Shown here piece by piece: positions 12,140 through 23,787 of a stretch of DNA of 64,000 bases (its first letter is position 1; each line of letters opens with the position of its first letter). This DNA is from Microvelia longipes (Eukaryota > Arthropoda > Insecta > Hemiptera > Veliidae), in assembly GCA_018340805.1 (NCBI GenBank), contig JACMZG010001863.1, forward strand, positions 23,914,327 through 23,978,326. The letters run 5' to 3'. The translations under genes were made by a program, and so were the position numbers. The notes below the pieces were generated by a model. That model was not told the origin of the DNA and did not search any database. It saw only the letters and a program-made list of their open reading frames with translations.

Positions 12140-12857
12140 AGTGTTAATTCACAGAATTAAGTTTGTGCATTCAAAATACTTTTCCATAGAGAGTCTAAGA
12201 CTCTATCTAGTCTCAATTTCGTAAACTATTCCAAATGAATTAAAGCAAATAGTGTGTTTATTACTCTTAGTGCCTACTGTATTATGTCCAATACCAAATA
12301 AGTAATCGAAATTAGTATATTTTGCATTCTACATTTAAATCTAATACATTTAAGTAAGCGCATCAAACTCAATGAAGTATAGTAGCTTTAGTAAATTTAG
12401 TAGCTTAATTTATTCTTAAGCATGACATCATAGATCTTGTTTAAATTGTATAAAATGTTTAACTACTATTTAAACTATATTGTCAAACTGTTAAATAGTA
12501 ATTTATCACTCGACCTAAAAAATGTTTTACTTCATTTTAAAACAAAAAAAAAGTTTTAAGCAGAAGTTAATGTTAATAAAGGTCTGAAGTTGTTAAAGTT
12601 ACAAAAGTTAGAAACTTAGCTCTGGTAAATCTTTAACTTTTACCCTAGTTAGATAAGAAAAACATTCACTTCAAGAAATTTTCAAAACTGAAAAACCCCG
12701 TTTTCACAACAATAACATTAGTTAACATTCTTAAAGATAAAAAACACTTTATTCAATTTTCTCGTGCAGAAAATTATTTGAATTAGGCCAATTTACATTT
12801 GTTAGTAATGTTTAAAAAAAGCTTTGTTTTATTGTAAACTAAGAAATTTATTAAATA
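12140..12857. other. Unrecognised AT-rich DNA
   Basis: Nothing recognised on either strand. Confidence 0.45.
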
Positions 12858-13060
12858 AACAAGAGACCTTCGGCCACTTGGCCGCTTCGCGGCCCCCCGT
12901 GTCTTCTTATAGCCGCTTTTTGGCCACATGGTTATTATTCTATAGCAGTTTGTCATATTACAACTTTTTATTAGTGGCATACAGTGGCATAAGTTGCATA
13001 CCAAAATATAAGCGAATTTTCAAATTATTAATCAAAAAGTAATTTGTTTACATAAGACTT
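12858..13060 (-). repeat. Family G copy
   Basis: It begins AACAAGAGACCTTCGGCC, has the GC-rich hairpin tip GGCCGCTTCGCGGCC, then GTGGCATACAGTGGCATAAG, AAGCGAATTTTCAAATTATT and GTAATTTGTTTACATA. This is the reverse complement of the 4990 and 25885 copies. The overlapping frames on the two strands (12783-13042) fall in this repeat and are not genes. Confidence 0.75.
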
Positions 13061-13135
13061 ATATGTCAGTCGATAAAACTGGAATTATTGCTGATAATAA
13101 ATTTTACTTCACATTTGTGTTAAACATACGTAATA

Positions 13136-13806
13136 GTCCAAGAGCCAGACCTGAAAAAATGTGACTCATTTTGTACTACTTCAAACCAAATATTTTTGAA
13201 AATATAACCTTTAAACTTAGAGTGGAGCCTTTGATATAATTGTGCATGCACAAAATTTGATAAAATCGCACTAATTCCCGTTTTCTTGCAATAAGTTGAT
13301 CAATAAGTTGCTGGCTCCCTGTAAGTCGTATGCAAAACATGAAGAGACCATTTTTTAAAGTTGATAAAATGTTCTATAAAAAGAGTGGTTTACCATCAAA
13401 ACCGGATGTCTACAACCAATGTTATGGCTCATTCAAAAACACCAAAAAAATGGTTAATTTATGCAAAGTCAGCGAATTTCTTTGAAAAAATATTGGCTTT
13501 TTGTGCATTTTTTGGCCATTTAAGAAAGGTTATAACTTTAGTTGTATTAATCCGATTTTGACGAAAAAATACTCGTTTAAAGGAAATTTTATTCGTGTTT
13601 TCCACACGACTTACAGGGAGTCCACTTATTGCAAAAAAATTGGAATTAGTGAGATTTTATAAAATTTTGAGCATGCGCAAATCATATGAAAGGCTCACTC
13701 TGTATAGGGAGACTATGCTTTTCCTTCATAATTTAAGGTATTTTCAGATAATTTGGCTTTTAAGTTGTGCAAAATGAGTCACACTTTTTAGGCCTGGCTT
13801 TTGGAC
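13136..13806. mobile_element. Non-autonomous TA-flanked element with ~240-bp inverted repeats
   Basis: The element starts GTCCAAGAGCCAGACCTGA and ends with the matching TCAG-less complement ...AGGCCTGGCTTTTGGAC, with a TA dinucleotide on each side. The inverted homology extends far inward: TGTGACTCATTTTG, GTGCATGCACAAAATTTGAT, AATCGCACTAATTCC, TTTGCAATAAGT and CTCCCTGTAAGTCGT all recur in reverse complement in the right half. A TA target duplication and terminal inverted repeats suit the Tc1/mariner superfamily. No transposase reading frame is present, so it would have moved only with help from another element. Superfamily is inferred from the TA flank alone. Confidence 0.75.
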
Positions 13807-13994
13807 TATAGTGGTACATATATATAAAAGAACCGCCCGATTAGGCAACGGTAAGAAAGTTTTGTGATTTTTAAAAATATTTGCTGAGTCATTATTGTAT
13901 TTCATAAACAATGAAGTTCAGGACATTAACAAGGTTGATTTTTCTACTAAGTTTCATTTTGATCCGATATGAGCTAAGTTACCTGAATTTAAAT
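13807..13994. other. Unrecognised spacer
   Basis: A short run CATATATATAAAAG follows the element; nothing else is recognised. Confidence 0.4.
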
Positions 13995-14510
13995 AGAACA
14001 TAAAAAATCGGGTACCTCGAAACTTTTCTTCATCACATCGGATTCACTAGATGATCCTCCTACTTGGGACTCACATCGCTGTCCCTAGAATATACAAGTG
14101 GTTAAATTTATTTTGCAATACTCGCTCGGACTCGCTTCGCTTGTCCTCAGAAAGTAAATGCATTCATTCATTCCATGCGGACATCCATCCAGGCACTGAC
14201 CTCGCTTGATGCTGCTTAACTTTTATGATCAAACAAAAACCATAGATTTGCTTATTTATTACGTAAAGGTACAGGTACACTTAAACTAAATACACCGTTT
14301 AACTATCACTAAGTTTCAACTATTTAGAATAAATACACTGGCATCTGCGATGATAACAGACACACAAATACAGACAACTTTGTAAAAACTACTCGGAAGT
14401 CTTATAAACACCCAAAACTGATAATTCCGGTGACATTCCGGTTTCGGATTTGTCTGCAAACACAATACTTTTCCTATATACCTACCGTATAAATGAGGAA
14501 AAGTAAAAAT
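13995..14510 (-). repeat. Family S copy with 5S-like segment
   Basis: Read on the minus strand it has AAAAGTATTGTGTTTGCAGA, AATCCGAAACCGGAATGTCA, GTTTATAAGACTTCCGAG, TGTCTGTTATCATCGCAG, then the 5S-like block at 14171-14226 and a tail with GACAAGCGAAGCGAGTCCGA. The order of modules is the same as in the plus-strand copies at 9895 and 20325. Confidence 0.75.
14171..14226 (-). repeat. 5S rRNA-like segment
   Basis: The minus strand gives AAGTTAAGCAGCATCAAGC, GAGGTCAGTGCCTGGATGG and a final ATGTCCGCATGG. This is the closest of the copies to 5S rRNA in the box A region (GTTAAGCAGC). It is flanked, as in the other copies, by ATCATAAA on the 5' side. Confidence 0.7.
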
Positions 14511-15224
14511 GTTGACTTTATAAAAAATAAAGTATTTTTGAAGAATATTTTATTACATTATGTAAACATACATGTAAGGAAGGTGTTACAACATTACAAA
14601 AACAGTGTCATATTACACATTCTAACTTTGTAAGTTTTATTCTAAGATATATATTTATGTTAAAGGGTAAAATAATTTATTAAAAATATTAAAACTTTTA
14701 GTAAAACTGACTACTTATACATAAACAGAATTTTAAGAAAATATGTTATTTTCTTTATAATTTATCGATCGATATAAAAAATATCTAAATACAAATTTTA
14801 CAGAAGTAAAGCATATTTCACTGAACATATTTTACCAAGATGAAAACCTCTGAACCCGAAATAATTTTAAAATAATATCCTAAGGTATATGAAACAAGAC
14901 TTAGGGTTTTAAGGAAAGAGAAGGATCTTAAGAGAAAAGGGTTTTTAACTTGGGAATCCATTATGATTTCCTATTTCTCAAGAAATTATGATCTCGGGAA
15001 CTTATGATAGCTCTTCTAGTAATAGAAACCATTTCAGATTAGATTAATGATACTACAACATTTTTTCTTTTATTTTTATTATTATTTTTGTTGGATATGA
15101 ATCGTAGTGGGGTTTTCTCATTTTTTAAAAGTATCATTTCTTTATATATTTTCTTTACAGACGAAGATGCGAATTGTTCAAAAAAGGTTCAATTCTACGT
15201 TTCTTCATTTATAACATTGGTAAA
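14511..15224. other. Unrecognised AT-rich DNA
   Basis: Nothing recognised. Confidence 0.45.
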
Positions 15225-15590
15225 TAGGATGAGTATTGCGTTTGCACTCAAAATCAGAAGCTGACTTTACCTACATTATCCGTTTCAGGGGAATACCTTC
15301 TAAATGATTTTTACGACATTATCTATGTTTGTGTAATCGTGAGTCTGTTATAACCGTAGCTACCAGTATATTTATACAAGAGAGTTAAAACTTGGGACGA
15401 AAATCAATCTTCAGTTATGGTTGCGCTATCTAGAAATATTCGTTAATAAGTAAGCAAAAAAAAACATAAATAGCTAAAAACGATCGGAAAAATTCAAAAT
15501 AGTAAGTTTTATATGTTAAGCAGCATCGAGTGAGGTCAGTACGAGGATATGTGACCACTAGAAATAAAACGGAAGACAATGCAATGTAAA
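15225..15590 (+). repeat. Family S copy, internally shortened, with 5S-like segment
   Basis: It carries GAGTATTGCGTTTGCA, TTATCCGTTTCAGG, GTGAGTCTGTTATAACCGTAG and CTACCAGTATATTTAT, then jumps to a 5S-like block at 15514-15562 (TATGTTAAGCAGCATCGAG, GAGGTCAGTACG, GTGACCACTAG). The middle part present at 20325 is reduced. Confidence 0.65.
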
Positions 15591-16242
15591 TTAGGATAAT
15601 TCCAAACTAGACTGTAGCTTTGTTAACATTGTATACAAGTGAAGCATACATTACATAATCTTGACTTTATACTTGGCTTGACTCAAATAACATAAACCTA
15701 TAACTTGTGTTATTGACATAGCTAATTAATAATATACATAATATACACATGTGATTACATGTAAACTTGAATTTAATTTCAAAACTAGCCTTTTGAAAAC
15801 TAATGTTCAAATAATTATTTTCAAAGCGGCAGTAAGTACACCTTTGCTTTAAAACCTTCCTTTATAGAGATCATAAATACATAACTTCTAAAGGTAGGTC
15901 TATCGTGGTCTGACCAGCGACCAGTCACATTGCATGAATGAGACATTACATGGGAGTATCTAGTCTATTGTACTTGAAGGATTTACCGCTACGGTACCTA
16001 ATGGAAATAGTCTACCTGTTAAACAATTTCCTATATAATATTAACTAAAATACTCTACAGGACCGCTTATTACTTTGTTTTACGATCTGAGTCCTTCCTC
16101 TAGTAGTGTGTACCTCTGTATCCTGTGTAGTGTGTTACCTCTGTGACAGAGGTAAACCATCGTAAACACTATTTAATTTTCCTTAGGCCAAGCAAGTAAA
16201 CTCTATTTCATGCTACGCCTAGGAACGAAAATCACGTACATA
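15591..16242. other. Unrecognised DNA with a small hairpin
   Basis: A perfect hairpin at 16135-16155 (TTACCTCTGT, G, ACAGAGGTAA) lies beside a short direct repeat of TAGTGTGT(T)ACCTCTGT. No gene is supported. Confidence 0.5.
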
Positions 16243-16264
16243 CATATATATAATAATATAATAT

Positions 16265-16328
<64 letters not shown>

Positions 16329-16400
16329 TATATAACCCCCACCCCTCTATGACTTCAACCTTATAAGCTTATTTTTCTTCGAAAATTCGCTAAAAAGCAA
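16243..16400. repeat. TA array with a family T-like tail
   Basis: About 90 bp of TA with TAATA interruptions, entered through CGTACATACATA, is followed by CCCCCACCCC and then GAAAATTCGCTAAAAAGC. The last block recurs after the TA arrays at 6235, 24384 and 36365. Confidence 0.6.
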
Positions 16401-17180
16401 CTATAATGATAGGCTGATGTAGTATCTACAATCTTCACACTAGATAATATAAATATAAATAATAAAATACTGATCTAAACACAAGAGTGTTGTGGTTTCG
16501 AACTCGCTCGGCTCATCCTCAGAATGTCGTGATTATCCAAAGCTTTAGGTGGTAGTACTTTGGAATTAGGGGGCCAAATTTCTAAGGTGATATAGCCTAA
16601 AATTAATGAAAGCTTCAAAAATTATAGCAGTAGATGACCAAAGAGATGATCATTATTTCAGTATTATGATTCATATAATAGAAAATCTACGTTTTTACAA
16701 TCACGAACGGTACAATAACAAAAGGTTGCAGTGAAACGATATTTTTGCCAAATTTAAACAAACTGTTCCATATAATTTTATGTATCGCACCAATAAATAT
16801 ATATTATCACCAGTAATATGTATTTATATGAATTTTAGAATATATGATTTCATATAATAAATTAAGTGGACCTATTCATCACTTATGAATGTACATTTGT
16901 GTTAAATTTTCAATTTGAAATTAATATATTAAATTTAAGATGACTCAGCAAAATGGATTACCATTGTCTAAAAATATTACTTCGCGAGCAGCAAAACTAG
17001 ACATAGTCAGATTTTAGTGTCACGTTTTAACTCTCAAGCACTGCGGGATTGTGAAACATACAGACAGACAACATGATGAAACGACTTCATGATATTTTTT
17101 GTTTCTGTGTTTTTTGCGTGAACACTATAATAATTTTCCTACATACCTACGACAGTAGGCGAGGAACAGTAAAAATCAGG
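16401..17180 (-). repeat. Family S fragments with associated R block
   Basis: An S tail fragment (AACTCGCTCGGCTCATCCTCAG) lies near 16500. At 16745-16830 is a block labelled R (GTATCGCACCAATAAATATA), also seen at 39290 and 62825. ATGACTCAGCAAAAT at about 16940 then leads to a minus-strand S head (ACAGACAGACAACATGATGA, TACCTACGACAGTAGG) up to 17180. The same R-to-S order occurs at 62825-63335, so R is probably part of a longer S variant. Confidence 0.55.
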
Positions 17181-17985
17181 TAGCTTATAAAATAGTTATA
17201 TAGTATAAAAATAAGTAAATTAACAGTCTAGTAGCATAATTGGTAACACTGTCAGCATAGAAGTAAAAATGTAACAAATTTATAAACATGACAATAAACT
17301 AAACATTATTCTTGCAAAAAGTTAATTCATTTCCACCACGCCTAATTAAATTATAATGTATGGCAGTAGAATATTTTACATTTATAGAACCACTAAACTA
17401 GACATTTTTATAAAAGATAGTATTTTTAAAATAAAATAAAAAATTTACACACGAAAAAGTATTATTACACGAAGGAATATGTAAATCGGACTGTATTGTA
17501 GTAATTTTAAGGTTCATACGGTTACAATATGGTAATAAAAAATAGGGTGATTGCCCTTTATGCAAAAACTGGTTAAAACAATGTTAAGAAGCGTATTCAA
17601 AAAAACCCGTAATTTTCTTTCAAGTGCCACTCCTTTATCCCTTGCAAATATAGCTATTTATTTTTCCTACTTCCGTGGTCAGAAAATATACCAGTTGCTC
17701 ATTGGGGAAAACTCGCATTTACATTTTTTTATAATAACATAACTTTTATGTTTTCGTTTCTAATACACCGTTTTCTCATACATAATCGAAATAATGTATT
17801 TTAAGTAAAAACTCTAACAAGACTAACTTTATTAATATAATAGTTAGACAGATTTTATTTTAAAGAGTAACAAATTAAGATGAAGTGTTGAGTGTCTACC
17901 ATATTATACTATAAAAGAGTATTTTTTTGAACTGGTATGATATAATATATATAATTTAATTTTTTTGAAGACTGCAGTCCTATAT
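17181..17985. other. Unrecognised AT-rich DNA
   Basis: The 63-codon plus-strand frame at 17551-17742 has no recognisable motif. Nothing else is recognised. Confidence 0.45.
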
Positions 17986-18000
17986 AATATTAATTTATTT

Positions 18001-18072
18001 AATAATTCTCACAACGTTTCATTGATCGAAGCAACGTTGAGCTTCGCTCAATGAAACGTTGTGAGAATTATT
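18001..18072. repeat. 72-bp inverted repeat, 32-bp arms, 8-nt loop
   Basis: Arms 18001-18032 and 18041-18072 match with one mismatch; the core is CAACGTTTCATTGA and GCTTCGCTCAATGAAACG. Weaker pairing continues outward to about 17986 and 18088. It has no neighbouring gene. It is probably a small fold-back element or the remnant of one. Confidence 0.9.
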
Positions 18073-18367
18073 AAACAAATAAATTATATATTATACTACA
18101 GCAGAATCATAAACTAAAAACTGCTCTTAAAAGGCAAGCACTTAAAAACCTGCATTTCATCTGATTTTTCATGCACACTTCTTCATGCTTAGAATGTGTC
18201 CTCCTAATGTCCCTCCCTATCTGTTTAATTATAATATGTGTGACGTCATAACCCACAATAATGACCCAACAAACATTCCCAAAAACCACAAATCTTCATG
18301 TAGTGTTTAGATTGAGCAGAACATTTCATTTTTTTGCAGAACATGCAAAAACAATGTTTTTTTCTAT
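18073..18367. other. Unrecognised DNA
   Basis: The 60-codon minus-strand frame here has no recognisable motif. Confidence 0.4.
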
Positions 18368-18683
18368 TTTAGGTCACTTAGAGTGTATCGACTTCGGACC
18401 GGGTTTCATTCGATTCAGCGTCTCAAAAAACAAATATTGACCTTTTCGCGGCAAAAAAATATTAACCTGAATTTTGCCCCGATTTTTTGAAAATTTTCGC
18501 TGACTCAAAACCTGGTTAATGACGTCACAAACCTAGTTTTCAGTAGGGTTCGTGTCCCCCAAAGGTTGATTTTCGTAACCAAGTTGGGTTAAAATATTAT
18601 TCCGTTCGAAAGATAGAGTGTTTACAAGAAAAGTGTCTAGAAATTACATACATTATATATATATAATATATATATATATATTA

Positions 18684-18732
<49 letters not shown>

Positions 18733-18752
18733 TACTATAATATATATATATA
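18368..18752 (+). repeat. Family T copy running into a TA array
   Basis: The copy reads TCACTTAGAGTG, CGACTTCGGACCGG, TTTCATTCGATTCAGCG, TTTTCGCGGCAAAAAAATAT, GACGTCACAAACC, GGGTTCGTGTCC, CCGTTCGAAAGATA, GTGTTTACAAG and GTGTCTAGAAAT, then TA repeats from 18653. It is nearly collinear with 24117-24493, including the switch into TA repeats at the same base, so the TA array is part of the element and not a chance neighbour. Confidence 0.75.
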
Positions 18753-19439
18753 TTAACAGGGTGTTTCATTATAAAAGGTGTCCACCAGAAAAGGAGGTGA
18801 CAGTATTCAACAAAGAGAACAAAAAATGTCCTATAATATACACCCCAATCCAACTGTTATTTCCCACAAGAGTCAAATTATAATTTCAAAAAAAATAATT
18901 GACCTCACATAATAAAATTGTTAATAGGGATTTAACTATTCAAGCTAGAAAGGCGAAATTGAAATCGTTAGAAGCTGAGTAAATTTCCTAAAGGAACAAA
19001 ACTACTAACTATGTCAAATATGTTGGAACTACTGCGCCCAAAATTTTGCATGAACATTGATTTTTAAAAAAAAATGAATTTTATGATTTTTTTAGTAGGG
19101 CATTTAGAGGAAGAGGGATGAGCAAAAGTTCAGCAAGAACGGAAAAAAACTTCTCTTATGATTGCCCTTTAAGAAAAGTTAAATAATTTATACATACAAT
19201 ACTCAAAATTTTAAGCCATTCTTCCTAGAAGTTGGAAAAACTGATATTTTTGGCATTTTTGCATATGTCTACAATGTTAATTACATGGTACATAAAATAC
19301 TTAAAAATCTCTAAAGCAAGGGAAAAGAGTGGTATTAGAGAAAAACGTGTAAGATTAAAATAGGTTTTTACCTTCTAAAGTCTAAAATCGTATTATTAAA
19401 TTATTTTCGAAAATAAAATAAACACATTATTTTTCACTT
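18753..19439. other. Unrecognised AT-rich DNA
   Basis: No gene or named repeat recognised. Confidence 0.4.
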
Positions 19440-19600
19440 TTATACGACAAAAATGACGACCAGACACTTTGTAAAAACCACTTAGGAGGTTTGAAAAACC
19501 TAGAACGGAAAATTCAGAAGAGATTCCGACGTCGGATTTTTTTTGCAAACGCAACACTTTTCTTACATACCTACGGTATAAATGCGGAAAAGTAAAAATG
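19440..19600 (-). repeat. Family S head fragment
   Basis: Contains ACACTTTGTAAAAACCACTT, GGAGGTTTGAAAAACC, AGAGATTCCGACGTCGGAT, GCAAACGCAACACTTTTC and ATACCTACGGTATAAATG, the reverse complement of the S head. Confidence 0.7.
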
Positions 19601-19790
19601 GACGCTACAGGTAAAAATTTACATTTTTATTTTTAGATAAAAGCCAAGTTAAATAAGTCATTGTTATTGGATTCAATATTCATTGTTTATTTAGTGATGT
19701 CAGGTTTTATAATGTTTTTAAATTTCCCAATTTTCCCCAATAGTGCAATGTCAAAAAAGTTTTAAATAGCCCCTCCCATATATTATATAC

Positions 19791-19823
<33 letters not shown>

Positions 19824-19835
19824 ATTAATATATAT

Positions 19836-19873
<38 letters not shown>

Positions 19874-20324
19874 CTGCCTTTTATCTACTACAACTAAAAT
19901 TAAATTGTAACTTGAAAAATAACAAAGACAAAGTAAACCCTCAATAAGAAATACCTCAATAAGGAATTCATTGGTAAATGGAAGTTGACAATACCTTAAA
20001 AACACAGCCCTGAGCTCATCTGGCACTTTCAATCAGAAAAAGTATTAAAGATACTCAACTAAATTGTTTTCCATAAAACTAGGAATACATTTTTTTATTT
20101 TCAAAAAAATATTTGTTGTGGTAATATTTAAAAATATGATTAACTTTTAAGGGATCAGTCACCACTAAATCCTTTGTAATAAGGCATGGGTTAGTCCTGA
20201 ATAGCTAGGATCACTTTTAAAACCTCTTCATGGTATTAGCAGGTATTAGCAGGTTATTATTATCAATAGAGTTCGAATCTATAAAATTTTATTTGATCAA
20301 TAAAAATATTGCTACATTTATTTT
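19601..20324. repeat. TA array (19780-19872) in unrecognised DNA
   Basis: The array is irregular, with TATTATA and TAATTAA breaks. The bases on either side show no repeat family that can be named. Confidence 0.7.
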
Positions 20325-21020
20325 TCCTCATTTACGTAGGTATGTATGACGTAGGTATGTATAAAGGAAATGTATTGTGTTTGCAAATAATTCCGAAACC
20401 GGGATGTCACCTACTCAGTCCTGAGTAGTTTTCACTAAGTTGTGTGTCTGTTATCATCGTATCTACTAGTGTATTTATGCTGAAGAATTAAAACTAATTA
20501 TATAAATCAGTCTACCCTACCGCTGTAGTTTTGCTATTCGAAAATATTTTTTCCGCTTTTCTCATTAACCCCTAATAATGACGCGCAAAAATAATGCGAT
20601 CGTTTTGATATTTGGCACGCATGTAGCCATGTATAAGACTAACATATATGCTAAGTTTCTAAAAAATGAAACATGAAAACATAAAAAGTTTCTAAACATA
20701 TATGTTATACGTTTTTAAAAATTTGTAAAAAAAATCAGAAAATAATTCAATTGAGTTAAATATATATATTAAGTATATACTTATAGTATAAACCTTTACG
20801 TACTCAATAGGTACACCAAGTTTAGTTTTAATACAACAAATGTATCTATGGTTTTGTGAGACATAAAAGTTAAGGAGCATTGTGCGTGGTCAATACAGTA
20901 TGGGTGACCGCTGAGAATGAAAAGGATGTATTTACTATCTGAGAACGAGCAAAGCGAGTCTGAAGCAAGGAGAATGAGCGGAACGAATCTGATATAATGT
21001 GGAAAAGTTTCACATATTTC
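20325..21020 (+). repeat. Family S copy, near complete, with 5S-like segment
   Basis: Modules in order: TACGTAGGTATGTAT, AATGTATTGTGTTTGCA, TTCCGAAACCGGGATGTCA, CCTGAGTAGTTTTCAC, GTGTGTCTGTTATCATCG, TATTTATGCTGAAGA, CATGTAGCCATGTATAAGAC, CTAACATATATGC, a 5S-like block (20866-20918), and the tail GAGAACGAGCAAAGCGAGTC ending in AAAAGTTTC. No coding capacity. Confidence 0.75.
20866..20918 (+). repeat. 5S rRNA-like segment
   Basis: AAAGTTAAGGAGCATTGTGC, GTGGTCAATACAGTATGGG, TGACCGCTGAGAATG. It retains the GTTAAG and ATGGGTGACCGC marks of 5S rRNA box A and box C but is more decayed than the 14171 copy. Confidence 0.6.
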
Positions 21021-21364
21021 CCGGTTATTGTAGACAATGCCCGTTTCCTGTTGGAAACGGCATTGAATCTCTTGGCGAGATGGATCGTTAACAATTTTAA
21101 GAGTAATTTAATAAACAATTTGGTCTCTCTAGTACCAAAATTACTATGAACAGCTTAGAATAAAGAGTTCAGAACTGTTTTGAATTTTTTTTAAAGAATA
21201 TTTTTAATGCTCTATTCTAACTATTTTAAAATTAAAAAAATGTTAGAATATTAAACTATTAAATAAAACCTCACTTGATTCGGGTTACAACAAGAGAAAG
21301 ATTTATTTGTCATAAACATATAATACATTAGTAATAATTCGTAACCATGGTAATATTACAATAA
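21021..21364. other. Unrecognised AT-rich DNA
   Basis: Nothing recognised. Confidence 0.4.
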
Positions 21365-21840
21365 TTTGCCTTCCAACAAAAAAAACGTACACAAGTCATC
21401 GGATAAAAATTGAACTAATGCCGATAATGAGATGAAACTTGGCACATATGATAGTCATATGTGTAGGGAATGTAGCACATGGTTACATTCCTGCTAAATC
21501 TCAAATTGATGGCAACATTTATCCGCGTTTTATGAATTATCAAAATTAAACTAAGTTATCATTGAGGGTTAATGACGTCATAAAAAATATTGTCCGTATT
21601 GCACAACTACAGCGGTAGAATAATTTTTGTACAAAGTTCCAACTCTCTAGCATAAACACGCTAGGCGCTACGATGATAACAGACACACACACACACATAC
21701 AGAGAGACAACTTTGCGAAAAACCACTCACGAGGTCTTAAGACACCTGAATCGAATAATTCCGGTGATATCGCGGTTTTAAATGTTCTCACAAATACAAT
21801 ACTAAAAGTATTTTTTAAATTAAGAAAAGTAAAAATACTT
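21365..21840 (-). repeat. Family S copy lacking the 5S-like segment
   Basis: Read on the minus strand: AATACTTTTAGTATTGTATT, GTCTTAAGACCTCGTGAGTG, GTCTCTCTGTATGTGTG, TGTTATCATCG, TTTATGCTAGAGAGTTGGA, TACCGCTGTAGTTG and AATGACGTCATTAACCC-type blocks. The copy stops at CGTTTTTTTTGTTGG where other copies enter the 5S-like block. The 127-codon minus-strand frame here is a chance opening in the repeat. Confidence 0.75.
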
Positions 21841-23079
21841 AAGATTAGACAAACATTGAAATAGTTTATGTAATTATAGTATTTATAATTATAATATGCT
21901 ATTTTCCAAGAAGATAAGATGTTATACATTACATTAAAAATGAGATGTCTGTTAAATGGTTACTACTTATAGACTAGAAATCCCATTTTGGGAAATTTTA
22001 CTGTTTCTATCTAAAATTATTAAAAAGATATTTTGAATCTTAAAGATATTATTATGTATAAAATATAATTATAATTAATAAAAATATATTTGCTGTAACT
22101 TAAAATAGCTTTCATTTAACTATTTAAAACACAACTTTTTAAATAAATAAATAAACACTAATCATAATCACAACTTTTTAAGTTTCTGCTCAAATAAATG
22201 TCTGTTGCTAAGACAACAATAGATTTTTTTATGAAAACATTCTATTTAATTTAAGTAATTATTGTATTTAAGCTTTAAGTCTTTGCATATTTTATTGATT
22301 TTAAAGAAAGTGTAAAAAAAGTTTACAAAGATAAATAAGAAAAGTTTTAAATAAAAATAAAATATGTTTTCGAAACTTTTACCAATAAAAAACTATTTAC
22401 GCAAATTAACAAGAGACATCTAAAAACAAATTTTCCTTTTCCAAACAATAAATAGGAAAATTAATTCTAAGATTAAACTATTCCTAAAAGAGTAATTAAA
22501 GAACAAAGAGATTTAGGAGTGACAGACTGTCAAAAACAACACACTATTAAAGAGTATAAATTGTGGTAAACTTAACCAAACACATAAACAAGGAAAATTC
22601 ATAAATTATGCCAAGAGATTTTCTCAAGAATAAGACATGACTTTAAATTGAAGTTTAAGCACATTTTCTTTTATAATGATTTATAATGAACACAGATTTT
22701 AATTTATGATTTAAAACATTCTAATTCAAATGTCAGTAAATATGATTTACTGTTTTATTTTAGGGTCTTTTATAATGCACTGAAAGCGGTTTAATTTTAA
22801 AAGAAATTCTTCTAAGAATATTAAATAATTAATTAGAAAGTAAAATTAAAAAAAATTAATTTTATGATGAAAGTGGCGACACCGTTTGGCTTCCTAATGC
22901 AAGAAAACGGAGAGCAAATTTAATTATTTATATCAAAAAATATGGTTGCAGAGCGTGGTTAAACGGATCGAAAATCGGAACTAAGTCGAACATGAAAAAT
23001 TGAACAATCGAAAAAGGTATTTTAATTGTTTTGGAGTCAAGTGAAGGCGAAATTAATAGATATTTCGTTACAAACAACA
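21841..23079. other. Unrecognised AT-rich DNA
   Basis: Very AT-rich, with no supportable gene. Confidence 0.45.
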
Positions 23080-23604
23080 AAAATTCTGGCGCGGTGGTCC
23101 GCATGTCGGGCGAATTTCCTTTGGATGCGTGTTTCCGTGCTTTTACATTATATAAGTTTACAACTATAAATAATAATCCGGCGCGGTGGTCCGCTGTCGG
23201 GGCGAATTTCATTTAGAATGCGTGTTTCGTGCTAAACAACCCATTTCTTGCTTATGCAAGAACCATGCCCATTGCGTGGTTCCGGTTCATGCTTTAGAAC
23301 CTAAGCAGTTACTCAATTGTCAAGCACTGCTCGTAACTCATTTTGTCTGTATTTTCCAAAGGAAATGCGCATAATCATCAGTTGTTGTACAAAACTATGC
23401 CTCTAAATTAGAAGTACGCACTATTATTTGCACTAGTTTAAAGATTAGTTACTTATCTTTAAGCTTAGTCAGTTATCTTTAAAGGTTTTAGCGCATTTCC
23501 GGGAATTATTTATTTTACTAGTTGTAACTTATATAATGTAAAAAGCACGGAAACACGCATCCAAGGAAATTCGCCGACATGCGGACCACCGCGCCAGAAT
23601 TATT
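23080..23604. mobile_element. Family F nested fold-back element
   Basis: The outer left end is ATTCTGGCGCGGTGGTCCGC followed by ATGTCGGGCGAATTTCC; its inverted copy closes the element at about 23545-23604. A second, related end (CCGGCGCGGTGGTCCGCTGT) opens an inner fold-back at 23173. The inner part holds TTCTTGC and AACCTAAGCAGTTACTCAA blocks conserved in all F copies. No transposase frame is present. The class is unknown; the inverted ends suggest a non-autonomous DNA transposon, but no clear target duplication is seen. Confidence 0.65.
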
Positions 23605-23639
23605 TTTAGTTGTAACTCTATATTAGGTAAAACGATAAA

Positions 23640-23765
23640 AAATTATTGTCCCTACTAGGATCTGAACCCAGGTTTTGAGGGTTTGAGTTTTCGCATCCAA
23701 AGGAAATTCGCCCGACATGCGGACCACCGCGCCAGAATTATTTCTAGTTGTAAACTTATAAAGAT
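23640..23765 (-). repeat. tRNA-like block joined to a family F end
   Basis: The minus strand of 23645-23690 reads CCTGGGTTCAGATCCTAG, matching the tRNA T-arm and pol III box B (GGTTCRANNC). At 23691-23750 there is a single F end (AAATTCGCCCGACATGCGGA). The pair repeats at 23765-23860 and, in the other orientation, at 39800-39935. This suggests that F ends and the tRNA-like block travel together. Confidence 0.55.
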
Positions 23766-23787
23766 AAAAAAAAAGGAAAAAAAATTA

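Noticed and set aside
12783..13042. Overlapping 72-73-codon frames on both strands
   Set aside because: They coincide with a family G repeat whose other copies are not open.
21546..21929. The longest open frame of the window, 127 codons on the minus strand
   Set aside because: It lies in a family S repeat, and the matching part of other S copies is broken by stops.
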